NCBI GenBank assembly: GCA_017632935.1
Contig: JAGBQJ010000034.1
Coordinates: 1-64,000, forward strand
Length of the DNA: 64,000 nt
Source of the DNA: Bacteroidales bacterium
GTDB taxonomy: Bacteria > Bacteroidota > Bacteroidia > Bacteroidales > F082
Direction of reading: 5' to 3'
Shown one piece after another: positions 1-8,852 of this stretch (the stretch's first letter is position 1; each line of letters begins with the position of its first letter). Made by a program: the position numbers and the translations under genes. The notes below the pieces were generated by a model that saw only the letters and a program-made list of their open reading frames with translations, was not told where the DNA came from and made no database searches.

Positions 1-95
1 ATACCGTACGCTCTGCTTATGAAGTGGATGCTGTAGCCTTCCTCTAGCATCTTCATGTACTTCAATCGAGCTTCGTAATCGTGTTTTTTTCGCAT
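1..95 (-). CDS. IS3-family transposase OrfA, N-terminal fragment (helix-turn-helix)
   Basis: Minus-strand ATG at 95-93 opens a frame with no stop to the window edge. It reads MRKKHDYEARLKYMKMLEEG followed by YSIHFISRAYG. This is the usual start of IS3 OrfA: a basic N-terminus, then a first helix and a helix-turn-helix (EEGYSI..ISRAYG) that binds the element's terminal repeats. Only 31 residues are visible. The start lies 46 bp inside the terminal repeat, as expected for this group. Whether OrfA and the frameshifted OrfB are intact cannot be judged here. Confidence 0.7.
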   Translation of the reverse strand, partial: MRKKHDYEARLKYMKMLEEGYSIHFISRAYG

Positions 96-141
96 AATAA
101 AACCCCGAAAGTTTTTTGTCCAACTTTCGGGGTTCAGTTCA
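1..141. mobile_element. Left end of an IS3-family (IS150-group) insertion sequence, running off the window
   Basis: Read on the minus strand, 141 down to 118 begins TGAACTGAACCCCGAAAGTT and continues GGAC. This resembles the TGnACTG(n)CCCC..AAAGTTGGAC terminal repeats of IS150-group IS3 elements. The inner part forms a 13-bp perfect hairpin (101-113 with 122-134) just upstream of the transposase start codon; such hairpins often shield IS genes from outside transcription. The start of OrfA lies inside at 95. The other end and any target duplication are outside the window. Assignment is from recall of the family's ends. Confidence 0.7.
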
Positions 142-233
142 GAACGGCGGGATTTTTTCATCTTTCTTATGCATTTCCTGCGCCAAAAAGAAAAAAAGAC
201 TATCTTTGCTGTTTTCAACAAATATATTGTTTT

Positions 234-1091
234 ATGGATAATATCAATCCCCCTGATTCCCAAACAGTGGAAGGCGGCAATAAGTTCTGGAGAAATCTAT
301 TACGCACCATCCTAGGCACCACCATCTCCATCCTTCTCACCTTCGGCACCAATGCCCTAATACAACAACATCGTAAAGTTCAAGACCGCAAGATGACCGC
401 CATGATGGTGATGAGCAACATCGAGAACTTCGCCAGAACCCTCGAGACACGTTCCAACCGAATGGCTCACACCGACAGCATCGCGGCTTGGCTCCTTTGC
501 ATGTCCTTCGAAGACCTTGAACTGCTGCCAGAGAAGGAACTTGACAATCTAATTAGCGAAGCCACCATCGTCGCCACCCTCAACCACGACCACACGGCTG
601 AAAACGTCTTCTCCAACAACATCGAGACCTGGAAGAATGTCAACAACTTGCAATTCATTGACAATATAGGAGCTTGTTTCTCGGCCATCAACGGTGTCGA
701 GGAGCAGTTCAACCAATGGGCGATGGGAGTGCCTGATGCCATGCACGACGTCAATGTCAACCCTGACAAATACGAGGGCAGCACCATCCCAATGAAAATG
801 ATGCACTCCGAGCGTGTGCGTACCGCCTTGGCTGCCATTCACAATCGCCGGTGCTGGCTACGTTACGCAGCTGCCAGCCTTCGCTTCTTCAACTTGCAAA
901 ACATGGCCGCTATCGGCATCTCCGAGCAGGAGGTGATGGACTTCACCAATACCCGTGAGAAAGAAGACGAAAACACGGGTACGCCTCCCAACGCCAACTC
1001 GTTCTACACTAGCGCCTATACCCTCGACAGTCTGACCTCACTCACCCACCTCACCGAACACATCGAGGAACTGAAAGCGGAAATGAAATAA
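234..1091 (+). CDS. Hypothetical single-pass membrane protein
   Basis: This is a 285-residue protein of unrecognised family. I use ATG 234 because a TATCTTTG -7 element lies at 201-208, leaving no room for the longer upstream reading. After a polar N-terminus, one hydrophobic segment (about residues 20-42, LLRTILGTTISILLTFG) should anchor it in the inner membrane. The remaining roughly 240 residues are polar and mostly helical, without Cys clusters or catalytic motifs I recognise. It sits alone between the IS end and the cytochrome c biogenesis gene. No function can be given. Confidence 0.7.
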   Translation: MDNINPPDSQTVEGGNKFWRNLLRTILGTTISILLTFGTNALIQQHRKVQDRKMTAMMVMSNIENFARTLETRSNRMAHTDSIAAWLLCMSFEDLELLPEKELDNLISEATIVATLNHDHTAENVFSNNIETWKNVNNLQFIDNIGACFSAINGVEEQFNQWAMGVPDAMHDVNVNPDKYEGSTIPMKMMHSERVRTALAAIHNRRCWLRYAAASLRFFNLQNMAAIGISEQEVMDFTNTREKEDENTGTPPNANSFYTSAYTLDSLTSLTHLTEHIEELKAEMK

Positions 1092-1222
1092 AAAATGACG
1101 ACAGGAATCACCTCTACATCCTTATTAATGAGGACATACCTGCCAAAAAATCGCTAAACATAGGGAGGTTGGACAAGTGTATTTTTTCAGACATTTGCAG
1201 CAGTAATTGAAACTATACTGCT

Positions 1223-2392
1223 ATGAAATATATTCGTCACATAACATCTGTCTTAGTCATCATCTTGATTGCCGTCCTCGCTGCAGGCACCATCGTGGAA
1301 AAAATGCATGGTTCGGAATTCGCTTTGGCTCATGTATATTCAGCATGGTGGTTCGTGGGTTTATGGGCGTTGGTGGCAATTATGATCGTCATCATGATGG
1401 CGAAATGCCGTATGTGGAAACGGTTGTCCATCGGCGCGCTGCATCTGTCCTTCCTACTCATCCTATTGGGCGCACTGCTCACCATGCTCACGGGACAACA
1501 TGGCAGAATGAAACTTGAACCCAACCGACCCAACAGCAATTTCTTCATCCAAGACAATGGAGAAATCACGAAAGAAGCGTTGCCATTCAGTCTCACGTTG
1601 GACCATTTTGAGATAGAGAAATATCCCAACAGCGACAAACCGAAGGACTATGTGAGTTATCTCCAACTCAAAGAGGGCGAGACTCATCAAGACATCGTCA
1701 TCTCGATGAACCACATCCTAAAGCACAAGCATTACCGTTTCTACCAAAGCGACTACGATGAGAAAGGCAACTCCATCCTCGACGTCGCCCGCGACCCTTG
1801 GGGCATCGGTGTGACCTACGCAGGTTATGCGCTACTCTTCGTCGCCTTGGCGGCTATCCTTATCGAACGACGGAAGACTTTCCGCGCTGTCACTTGGTCG
1901 TGGATAGGGGTGCTTGTCGTCCTGATGGTGTTTCTTTATATCAGGATGCTCACCCATACCTTGTTACCCGTACTGCGTTCACCCTTCTTCAGCATCCATA
2001 TCTCTACGATTGTGACCGCCTACGCCTTGCTGCTCGGCATCTTGGTGGTCGGCGTCATCGCCCTTGTCAAGCCGAAAGACCTAGCACGCATGGAGCGATT
2101 GAAAAGCCTAAGCACGGCGATGCTCTACCCTGCCGTCGCATTGCTTGCCTTTGGCATCTTCATCGGTGCCATCTGGGCCAATGTCTCATGGGGCAACTAC
2201 TGGTCGTGGGACCCGAAAGAAGTATGGGCTTTGATCACCCTGCTCATCTATGCTGCTCCATTGCATGAGAAGCTTTGGAAATCCTTCCAAAAGCCATTGT
2301 TTTTCCATATTTATGGCATACTTGCTATTTCGAGTGTGTTTTTCACCTATTTCGGCGTCAACCTGCTTTTGGGTGGGGTGCATGCCTATTAA
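1223..2392 (+). CDS. ccsA: Compact ResB/CcsA-type cytochrome c biogenesis protein
   Basis: Inner-membrane heme-handling protein of the system II (Ccs/Res) cytochrome c maturation pathway. It carries the WWD-type heme motif WGNYWSWDPKEVWA at residues 323-336 and ends in a TYFGVN...H segment like the last helix of CcsA. The first 180 residues look like a shortened ResB: three membrane segments, then a soluble loop, then another helix. About nine membrane helices fit into 389 residues, far fewer than the usual CcsB plus CcsA fusion, so this is a reduced fusion. The start ATG 1223 gives a clean first membrane segment. A CDF exporter follows 12 bp downstream. Confidence 0.85.
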   Translation: MKYIRHITSVLVIILIAVLAAGTIVEKMHGSEFALAHVYSAWWFVGLWALVAIMIVIMMAKCRMWKRLSIGALHLSFLLILLGALLTMLTGQHGRMKLEPNRPNSNFFIQDNGEITKEALPFSLTLDHFEIEKYPNSDKPKDYVSYLQLKEGETHQDIVISMNHILKHKHYRFYQSDYDEKGNSILDVARDPWGIGVTYAGYALLFVALAAILIERRKTFRAVTWSWIGVLVVLMVFLYIRMLTHTLLPVLRSPFFSIHISTIVTAYALLLGILVVGVIALVKPKDLARMERLKSLSTAMLYPAVALLAFGIFIGAIWANVSWGNYWSWDPKEVWALITLLIYAAPLHEKLWKSFQKPLFFHIYGILAISSVFFTYFGVNLLLGGVHAY

Positions 2393-2404
2393 ACTACAAC
2401 AACA

Positions 2405-3346
2405 ATGAGTCACGAACATCACGAACATCACGAGCACGAGCATCATGAACACCATGGGCATCATCACCATCATCATGTGACTGCCGACAATGGACAGATG
2501 CGCAAAATCTTATGGATTGCCATCATCCTGAATCTGCTTTTTGTCGGCATGGAAGCCGGCGTGGGCCTATGGCAAAACAGCCTCTCGCTCTTAAGCGATG
2601 CTGGTCATAACTTGAGCGATGTCTTCTCATTGGTGCTGGTCGTTGTTGGAATGTATTTGGTGAAAGTGCACAGCAACGAGCACTACACCTATGGCTACAA
2701 GAAAAGCACCATTCTGATTTCGCTGGCCAATGCGCTGTTGCTGCTTGTGGCAGTGGGTGTTATTGTGGCCGAAAGCGTTCACAAACTGAGTGAGCCGGCT
2801 GCCATCGACGGCACAGTCATCTCATGGACTGCGGGCGTAGGCATACTCATCAATGGCGCGACTACTCTACTTCTCATGCGTGGTCAGAAAGGCGACCTCA
2901 ACATCCGCGGTGCGTTCCTCCACATGGCTGCCGACACGCTGGTCAGCATCGGCGTAGTCATCAGTGGCATCGTGATTAAGTACACAGGCTGGTTTATCAT
3001 CGACCCGATCATTAGCTTGGTGATAGCCGTTGTCATCCTCATCAGCACCTGGGAACTGCTGCGCGACAGCATGCGGTTAGCCTTGGATGGCGTCCCCGAA
3101 GGCATCGAGGTGGACGAGGTGACAGAACTGATGCGCGACAACGAGCATGTCACGGATGTCCACCATCTGCACATCTGGGCCATGAGCACCACCGAAAATG
3201 CCCTGACGGCACATGTCGTCGTTGATGATGAGCATGAAGCCGCTACAGTACGCAAGGCACTAAAAGAAGCACTCTCCACGAAGGGCATCACGCATGCCAC
3301 CATCGAGATTGAGAGCGATGATGCGTGTTGCGATAAAGAATGTTGA
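2405..3346 (+). CDS. Cation diffusion facilitator (Zn/Co/Cd efflux, CzcD/ZitB-like)
   Basis: 313-residue CDF-family proton/metal antiporter of the inner membrane. The N-terminal 25 residues are mostly His and Glu, a metal-binding tail. Six membrane helices follow, with the paired transport-site motifs SDAGHNLSD (D65, H68, D72) and HMAAD (H173, D177). A cytoplasmic ferredoxin-like domain (about 215-300) ends in a CCDKEC tail, an additional likely metal ligand. The two HxxxD sites point to Zn or Co/Cd rather than Mn or Fe. It lies 12 bp after the cytochrome biogenesis gene and is probably cotranscribed with it. Confidence 0.92.
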   Translation: MSHEHHEHHEHEHHEHHGHHHHHHVTADNGQMRKILWIAIILNLLFVGMEAGVGLWQNSLSLLSDAGHNLSDVFSLVLVVVGMYLVKVHSNEHYTYGYKKSTILISLANALLLLVAVGVIVAESVHKLSEPAAIDGTVISWTAGVGILINGATTLLLMRGQKGDLNIRGAFLHMAADTLVSIGVVISGIVIKYTGWFIIDPIISLVIAVVILISTWELLRDSMRLALDGVPEGIEVDEVTELMRDNEHVTDVHHLHIWAMSTTENALTAHVVVDDEHEAATVRKALKEALSTKGITHATIEIESDDACCDKEC

Positions 3347-3374
3347 TTTTCGATTGCCATTCATTAGAAAAACG

Positions 3375-3548
3375 CTATCTTTGCCGCCAGATTCGGGTTC
3401 TTTCAGCCGAAGATTAATAGGGAATCCTGTGAAAATCAGGAGCTATGCCCGTAGCTGTAAGTTCATCGACGGTCCGCAACACATACGTCACTGATATTCG
3501 TTATCGGGAAGACGTTGCGGACTTGAACAAGCCAGAAGACCTGCCCGT
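3375..3548 (+). promoter_or_regulatory. Cobalamin (B12) riboswitch with upstream -7 element
   Basis: A TATCTTTG -7 element (3375-3382) is followed by a cobalamin riboswitch. Conserved core pieces are visible: AGGGAATCCTGTGAAAATCA (from 3418), GGAGCTATGCCCGTAGCTGTA, and the B12-box GCCAGAAGACCTGCC at 3531-3545. The RNA ends 42 nt before the ATG of the CoA-transferase, so control is likely at translation initiation. It ties that gene to corrinoid status. Confidence 0.93.
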
Positions 3549-3589
3549 TTCCATTATTAACGACTTTCGGGAACAAAAGTTAGTGAACA

Positions 3590-4906
3590 ATGAAGAAACA
3601 GTATCAAGCCGTTACGGCCGCTGAGGCCGTAAAAGTCATTAAGTCTGGCGACCACGTGCATATCAGCTCGGTCTCCAATGTACCCCAATGTTTAGTCAAA
3701 GCCATGTGTGACCGCGGTCGTGCAGGCGAACTCAAAAACGTCTACATCCACCATCTGCACACCGAGGGTGCTGCGCCTTACGTCAATCCAGAGTTCGAGG
3801 GCATCTTCCAGCACAACGCTTTCTTCGTGGGTGCCAACGTCCGCGAGAGTGTGCAGAAAGGCCTTGCAGACTATATCCCTGTCTTCCTTGGCGAGACCTC
3901 GAAACTCTATCGAGAGCGTTACATCAAGTGCAACGTAGCGATGATCCAGGTGTGTCCGCCTGACAAGTTTGGATATGTGTCGCTCGGCTCCTCAGTTGAT
4001 GCCACCTTGGCGGCTATGGAGAGCGCCGAGTTCGTCATCGCCGTGGTCAACAAGCATGTGCCGCGCACTTTTGGCGATGCGTTGGTCCATATCAGTAGAA
4101 TCAATGTCTTTGTAGAGGATGACACTCCCCTACTAACTGTTGACATGCCTGAGCCTACTGAGGTGGATAAGACCATCGGTCGCTATTGCGCCGAGCTCAT
4201 CGAAGACGGCGCCTGCCTCCAGATGGGTATCGGCTCCATTCCTAATGCCATCCTTTCGTGTCTCCACAATCACAAGGACATCGGCATCCATACCGAGATG
4301 TTCTCTGACGGCATCCTGCCTTTGGTCAAAAAAGGCGTCATCACAGGCAACAACAAGAAACTTGATAAGGGAAAGATTGTTTCCACCTTCGTCATGGGCT
4401 CGCAGAAGATATATAACTTCATCGATGGCAACCATGAGGTGCTGTTGAAGGACGTGGAATACACCAACGATCCTTTTGTCATCGCGCAGCAGCCCAAGAT
4501 GACCTCCATCAACTCGGGCATTCAGATTGACTTGTCGGGTCAAGTTTGTGCTGACTCCTTGGGCGAACGCATCTATTCCGGTGTGGGCGGGCAGATCGAC
4601 TACGTCTAAGGTGCCTCGCGTTCCAAAGGCGGCAAGGCCATCATCGCCATGCCTTCCACCACACGTAAGGGCATCAACAAGATTGTGCCCACCTTGGATC
4701 TGGGCTCAGGTGCCGTCACCACACGTAACCACATCCATTGGTTCATCACGGAATATGGCGCGGTGAACCTCTACGGGCGTTCGTTGCAAGAAAGAGCCAG
4801 GCTCATCATCTCGGTGGCACATCCCCAGTTCCAGGAGATGCTCGACGAGGCTGCCTTCAAACGTTTCGGGTCGCATTTTCATTACCTTTGGAATAGTATC
4901 GTTTAA
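3590..4906 (+). pseudogene. Acetyl-CoA hydrolase/CoA-transferase (4-hydroxybutyrate/butyryl-CoA type), broken by one in-frame TAA
   Basis: Family I CoA-transferase that moves CoA between short-chain acyl-CoAs and acetate. Residues 1-339 run from MKKQYQAV to GGQIDYV, with the catalytic Glu236 in GIHTEMFSDG. Then TAA (4607-4609) interrupts the same frame, which continues GASRSKGGKAIIAMPSTTRK to the natural stop at 4906. The total of 438 codons matches the normal family length and both halves are fully family-like. Only one codon, usually Arg or Lys at this position, is therefore lost. The 3' third contributes to the acyl-CoA site, so a 339-residue product is probably inactive. Causes could be recent mutation, strain variation or a base-call error; stop-codon recoding is unlikely because TAA ends most genes here. 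It lies under the B12 riboswitch. Confidence 0.85.
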
Positions 4907-4985
4907 TAGACGCGGGACTTCGGGACACGAGACGCGAGACGGGGTTGGTCCCGTGTCTCATAGTCCCGTGTCTCGTGTCAATAAA
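4907..4985. repeat. Dispersed intergenic repeat, family C (inverted CCCGTGTCTCGTGTC motifs)
   Basis: The gap holds tandem and inverted copies of a GTCCCGTGTCTCGTGTC-like unit: gacgcgggacttcgggacac on one side and cccgtgtctc twice on the other. It can fold into a long hairpin. A related copy sits at 30737-30771. No coding sense is visible. It separates the broken CoA-transferase from marC. Confidence 0.65.
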
Positions 4986-4997
4986 AAAACACCAACT

Positions 4998-5594
4998 ATG
5001 TTCGGTCAAATCAACTTCGTTGAAATCTTCGGCGCCTTCATCGTGATGGCCGCCATCATCGATATCTTCGGCTCCATCCCTATCTTTATGAGCATGAAAG
5101 AGCAAAACAAGACTATCAAGGCGGGACAGGCCTGTCTGACGGCTTTGGGTTTGTTTTTGGCCTTTTTCTTCGCGGGCGACGCCTTGTTAAAGCTCTTCGG
5201 CATCGACAAGGAATCGTTCGCTGTGGCAGGCGCTTTTGTGCTGTTCATCTTAGCTGTGGAGATGATCCTCGGTCGGGAAATTATCAAGAATGAAGGCGGT
5301 AATGGTGGCGCCAGCATCGTGCCCATCGCCTTCCCGCTGATTGCCGGTCCGGGCGCGCTGACGGCCTTGCTTTCACTGCGTGCCGACTATGCCGTCATCA
5401 ATATCATTATTGCCTTGTTGCTCAATATTTTACTGGATTACATCGTCATCCGTTCATTGGACAAGATACAGCGCATCTTGGGCGAAAACCTGATTTTCAT
5501 TTTGCGGAAGTTCTTCGGTGTCATCCTATTGGCCATCGCTGTGAACATGTTCGTGAACAATATTCTGGCCATCATCGCGAGCGTACCGAAATAA
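4998..5594 (+). CDS. MarC/UPF0056-family inner membrane protein
   Basis: 198-residue MarC-family protein with six predicted membrane segments and the family features FIVMAAIIDIFGSIPIF near the N-terminus and AFPLIAGPGALTALL in the middle. The biochemical role of MarC proteins is not settled; despite the name, a link with multiple antibiotic resistance was not upheld. I place the start at ATG 4998, not at an upstream in-frame ATG that lies inside the repeat. The AspT-like transporter begins 46 bp downstream on the same strand. Confidence 0.88.
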   Translation: MFGQINFVEIFGAFIVMAAIIDIFGSIPIFMSMKEQNKTIKAGQACLTALGLFLAFFFAGDALLKLFGIDKESFAVAGAFVLFILAVEMILGREIIKNEGGNGGASIVPIAFPLIAGPGALTALLSLRADYAVINIIIALLLNILLDYIVIRSLDKIQRILGENLIFILRKFFGVILLAIAVNMFVNNILAIIASVPK

Positions 5595-5640
5595 TCCCTA
5601 ATTTTGTCTGTTGAATTCTAACCTCTTGAAGACTAATATC

Positions 5641-6828
5641 ATGTTGAATCTTTTTACCGGTGCGGGCGTGGGGTCTACCATCCTATATTTATCCTTGTCG
5701 ATTTTCCTCGGACTGCTCTTGGGCAAAATCAAGATTGCAAAAATCTCGTTGGGCATCACCTGGGTGCTCTTTGTGGGTATTGCCATCAGTGCTTGCGGCA
5801 TCAGCCTTAATCCGGATATGCTGCACATCATCAAGGAGTTTGGCCTCATCCTCTTTGTGGTTGCGGTCGGATTGCAAGTTGGACCAGGCTTTTTCCGTTC
5901 CTTCAAGAAAGGCGGCTTGGCCATGAATCTCATGGCCTTGGTCAATGTGGCACTCGGTGTTTTGATCACCTACATCATCGCCAAAGTCGCGCATCAGGAT
6001 TTGGCTGACATGGCCGGTGTTTATACAGGTGCCATCACCAACACGCCTGGCCTTTCGGCAGCTCAGCAAGCAGTTAACGACATGGGCATTGAAGGTGGCG
6101 CCGACCGTTTGGCAGCAGGCTATGCTGTGGCTTATCCCCTCGCAGTGGTGGGCATGATTCTGACTTGTATCGTTTTGCGACCGCTCTGCCGCATCGACTT
6201 GAAAAAGGAGCCTTTCACTGAAGATTCCATTGAGCCCAAAGCCGAGAAACAGGCTACGCCCACGTCGCAGCGTCATAAAGTGAATCTCATTCCCATCTTT
6301 GTCATCATCGCTTTAGGCATTATCATTGGCTCCATCCCGATTCCTGTGGGCATGAAAGCCCCCATCAAATTGGGTTTGGCTGGCGGGCCTTTGGTGATAG
6401 CCATTGTCGGCGGATGGCTGGGTGTAAGGAAAGGCTGGTTCACGACCGAGTTCACTGACAGCCATGGTGTGTGGATGCTCCGTGAGGTAGGCATTGCACT
6501 TTTCCTCGCTTGTGTGGGGCTAGAAGCCGGAGGCAAGTTTGTGGAAACCGTGCAGGTCCACTACATGTGGGTCGTCTATGGCGTCATCATCACCATTGTG
6601 CCGCCCATTTTGGTCGGGCTGTTCGGGCGCTTGGTGCTAAAGATGAACTACTACACACTGATGGGTTTCATCGGTGGCTCCCACACCGATCCTCCTACCC
6701 TCGCCTTCGCCAACACCGTGGCGCCTGAGGGTTGCAAACTGCCCAACATGGGCTATGCCACCGTGTATCCACTGACCATGTTTTTGAGAATTTTCACGGC
6801 GCAGCTGCTGGTGTTGCTGGCGGTATAA
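5641..6828 (+). CDS. AspT/YidE-type putative transporter without RCK_C domains
   Basis: 395-residue integral membrane protein of the aspartate:alanine exchanger family. It shows the family's two-fold inverted repeat, each half ending in a signature loop: GAITNTPGLSAAQQ (about residue 135) and GGSHTDPPTLAFA (about 350). Family members such as AspT and YidE are about 550 residues and carry two TrkA/RCK C-terminal domains between the halves. Here only a short charged linker (about 190-215) remains, so this is the short, apparently unregulated form. Substrate unknown. ATG 5641 is preferred; a TTG at 5611 would add ten residues. Confidence 0.82.
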   Translation: MLNLFTGAGVGSTILYLSLSIFLGLLLGKIKIAKISLGITWVLFVGIAISACGISLNPDMLHIIKEFGLILFVVAVGLQVGPGFFRSFKKGGLAMNLMALVNVALGVLITYIIAKVAHQDLADMAGVYTGAITNTPGLSAAQQAVNDMGIEGGADRLAAGYAVAYPLAVVGMILTCIVLRPLCRIDLKKEPFTEDSIEPKAEKQATPTSQRHKVNLIPIFVIIALGIIIGSIPIPVGMKAPIKLGLAGGPLVIAIVGGWLGVRKGWFTTEFTDSHGVWMLREVGIALFLACVGLEAGGKFVETVQVHYMWVVYGVIITIVPPILVGLFGRLVLKMNYYTLMGFIGGSHTDPPTLAFANTVAPEGCKLPNMGYATVYPLTMFLRIFTAQLLVLLAV

Positions 6829-6830
6829 CC

Positions 6831-6861
6831 GAAGAGGCGGCTCATTAGGAGCCACCTCTTC
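6831..6861. terminator. Hairpin between convergent genes
   Basis: GAAGAGGCGGCTC (6831-6843) pairs with GAGCCACCTCTTC (6849-6861), with one mismatch and a 5-nt loop. It lies right after the stop of the AspT-like gene and 29 bp before the stop of the convergent DUF4465 gene. Neither side has a proper T-run, so intrinsic termination would be weak. Confidence 0.5.
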
Positions 6862-6890
6862 ATACTCAAAACTCTATATGTACCCGATTG

Positions 6891-8741
6891 TTAACGGACA
6901 ATCACTTTTTGAATCTTCCTGTTCCCATTCCAGCTGACAGCGACGAAATAGATGCCTTGATGGCAAGAGGTCAGGTCGATTTGGGCTGAACCGTTTTGCG
7001 AATGACCGCGCATCACGTTTTGTCCCAATAGGTCATAAACCTCGTAGTCAAAAGCTTGGGTCTCGCCCAAGTCGACGGTGATTTGTCCGCTGGTCGGGTT
7101 GGGATAGACGGTCACAACACTGGCGCTTTCATCCACGGCTTCCACGATGTACATCAACACATGCACCTCAAAGTCGACATACTGTCCGTCGCTGGTGGCA
7201 CGCATTGTCAGGGTGAAATCGGCGTCGTTGTTGGCTTCGCGCGTCAGCACGAGAATCTTGCCGTTCATCGTGGCAGTCAAATCCTCAGGATTGGGGTTGC
7301 TGACAATGCTGAAGACGATGCCTTCGTCAGGGTCGTCGGGGTCAGTGGCCACACCATCGAGGTTGACTTCGATGGTCTGCGGGAAAGCATCAAAAACCAC
7401 ATCCTGAACGGGGTTGAGAATAAAGGGCGGCTCGTCAACGATGGCGTTGATGATAACATGCACATTGAAGTCAACCGATTGCCCATCGCTGGAAGCGCGC
7501 ATCGTGAGGTCGACGGTAGCTTGGTTTTCGTTTTGACGGGTCATCACAAGGGTTTTGCCACTCATCGTGGCATTCAAAGCAGTGGGGTTGGAATTGCTGA
7601 CGATGCTATAGGTGATGTTCTCGTCTGGGTCGTCGGGGTCAGTAGCCACACCGTTGAGGTTGACTTGAATGGTTTGCGGGTATTCATCGAAAACAACATT
7701 TTGCACTGGGTTGACAATGTAAGGCGGATTGTCGACCACTTGGTTGATGATAACATGCACATTGAAGTCGACCGACTGCCCATCGCTGGTGGCGCGCAAT
7801 GTGAGGTTGACCGTGGTTTGGTTGGCGTTTTGACGCGTCATCACAAGGGTTTTGCCGCTCATCGTGGCGGTCAAGGCACTGGGATTCGAGTTGCTGACGA
7901 TGCTATAGGTGATGTTCTCATCTGGGTCGTCAGGGTCGGTGGCCACACCGTTGAGGTTGACTTGTTGAGTCTGCGGATATTGGTTGAAGACCACGTCCTG
8001 TACAGGGTTGACGATATATGGCGGTAGATCAGGAGCAGCCCCGCCACCATTGAAATTGTCCATGCAGAAATAAGCCGGTGTAATCATGTTGTAGCCGCTG
8101 CCCCTCGATGACGAAAGGCTAAAGGAGATGGTAGCCACATTACCCAAGGGACTGAGGTCGAACCACTCCCAAGTATCAAGGACATAGTCTTCCGCATTGT
8201 TGGCAAAGCGAAAGTCGGCGAGGTAGAAATCCAATGCACCCACAGTTTGTCCACTGGCATTCTTACCTGTCGCCGTCACCTTAAACCAGTCAGGGTCGTT
8301 GCCTGAAGACCCTCCGTAGGGTGGCTCGCCATACCCGCCTTGAACCATGTCCTGATATGTCCACAGATTATTGGTGACATAACAACCTGTGACGGTATGT
8401 AATTGCCCATCGGTGGCATAGACATCCGTCGGCACACCCATGGTATAAGCCACGGCATATTGGAAAGAGCCGTCGTAGCCACAACCCGTGACGGCGGTGT
8501 ATTGGGCATCCAAGCCTGTCTGGGTCAGGTTCGTGCGGTTGGAGGCCGTGAAGCCGCCCCAGTAGCCGTTTTCGGTAAAATTGGTAAAGAGCCAGCCGCC
8601 GCTGGACATCTCATTGGATCCAATAGGGGGTTGCCAAATACCGTTACTGCCGAGTTGTACGTCTTCGAATGTGGCTGGATCCTGTGCAAAGGCAAATACG
8701 GCCAGAAATAGCGTTAGGGGTAAGAGTAAAAGTTTACGCAT
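6891..8741 (-). CDS. DUF4465 surface protein with three Ig/cadherin-like repeats and a T9SS sorting domain
   Basis: 616-residue secreted protein. Order: Sec signal peptide (1-19, ending AFAFAQ-like); a DUF4465 domain to about residue 230; three near-identical tandem repeats of about 97 residues, each starting PPYIVNPVQDVVF or similar and containing ATDPDDPDE; and a C-terminal T9SS type A sorting domain (VYPNPTSGQITVDL ... GIYFVAV ... KVIV) for cell-surface attachment. DUF4465 proteins in Bacteroidetes are found in B12-uptake loci; as I recall, the B12-binding protein BtuH belongs to this family. The upstream minus-strand B12 riboswitch supports a corrinoid-capture role. Start ATG 8741 gives a proper signal peptide. 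Confidence 0.85.
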   Translation of the reverse strand: MRKLLLLPLTLFLAVFAFAQDPATFEDVQLGSNGIWQPPIGSNEMSSGGWLFTNFTENGYWGGFTASNRTNLTQTGLDAQYTAVTGCGYDGSFQYAVAYTMGVPTDVYATDGQLHTVTGCYVTNNLWTYQDMVQGGYGEPPYGGSSGNDPDWFKVTATGKNASGQTVGALDFYLADFRFANNAEDYVLDTWEWFDLSPLGNVATISFSLSSSRGSGYNMITPAYFCMDNFNGGGAAPDLPPYIVNPVQDVVFNQYPQTQQVNLNGVATDPDDPDENITYSIVSNSNPSALTATMSGKTLVMTRQNANQTTVNLTLRATSDGQSVDFNVHVIINQVVDNPPYIVNPVQNVVFDEYPQTIQVNLNGVATDPDDPDENITYSIVSNSNPTALNATMSGKTLVMTRQNENQATVDLTMRASSDGQSVDFNVHVIINAIVDEPPFILNPVQDVVFDAFPQTIEVNLDGVATDPDDPDEGIVFSIVSNPNPEDLTATMNGKILVLTREANNDADFTLTMRATSDGQYVDFEVHVLMYIVEAVDESASVVTVYPNPTSGQITVDLGETQAFDYEVYDLLGQNVMRGHSQNGSAQIDLTSCHQGIYFVAVSWNGNRKIQKVIVR

Positions 8742-8852
8742 AAAAACATTGTTTAAGCATTGAACAAATACTGCAAAACCAACGCAAGAAGCCATGCTAA
8801 TTGCCACGCTTAGCGTCGCCCTTGTTCCCGAAGGCTTGCAATTGAATTCTCC

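Noticed and set aside
101-134. Hairpin as a plain transcription terminator
   Set aside because: It lies upstream, not downstream, of the minus-strand transposase and one arm belongs to the IS terminal repeat.
4607-4609. TAA as a recoded sense codon in the CoA-transferase
   Set aside because: TAA is the normal stop in most genes of the window and no recoding signal is visible; mutation or sequence error is simpler.
7056-8027. Long plus-strand open frame (323 codons) opposite the DUF4465 protein
   Set aside because: It mirrors the tandem repeats of the minus-strand gene, has no start context or family, and the minus strand has signal peptide, domains and T9SS end.
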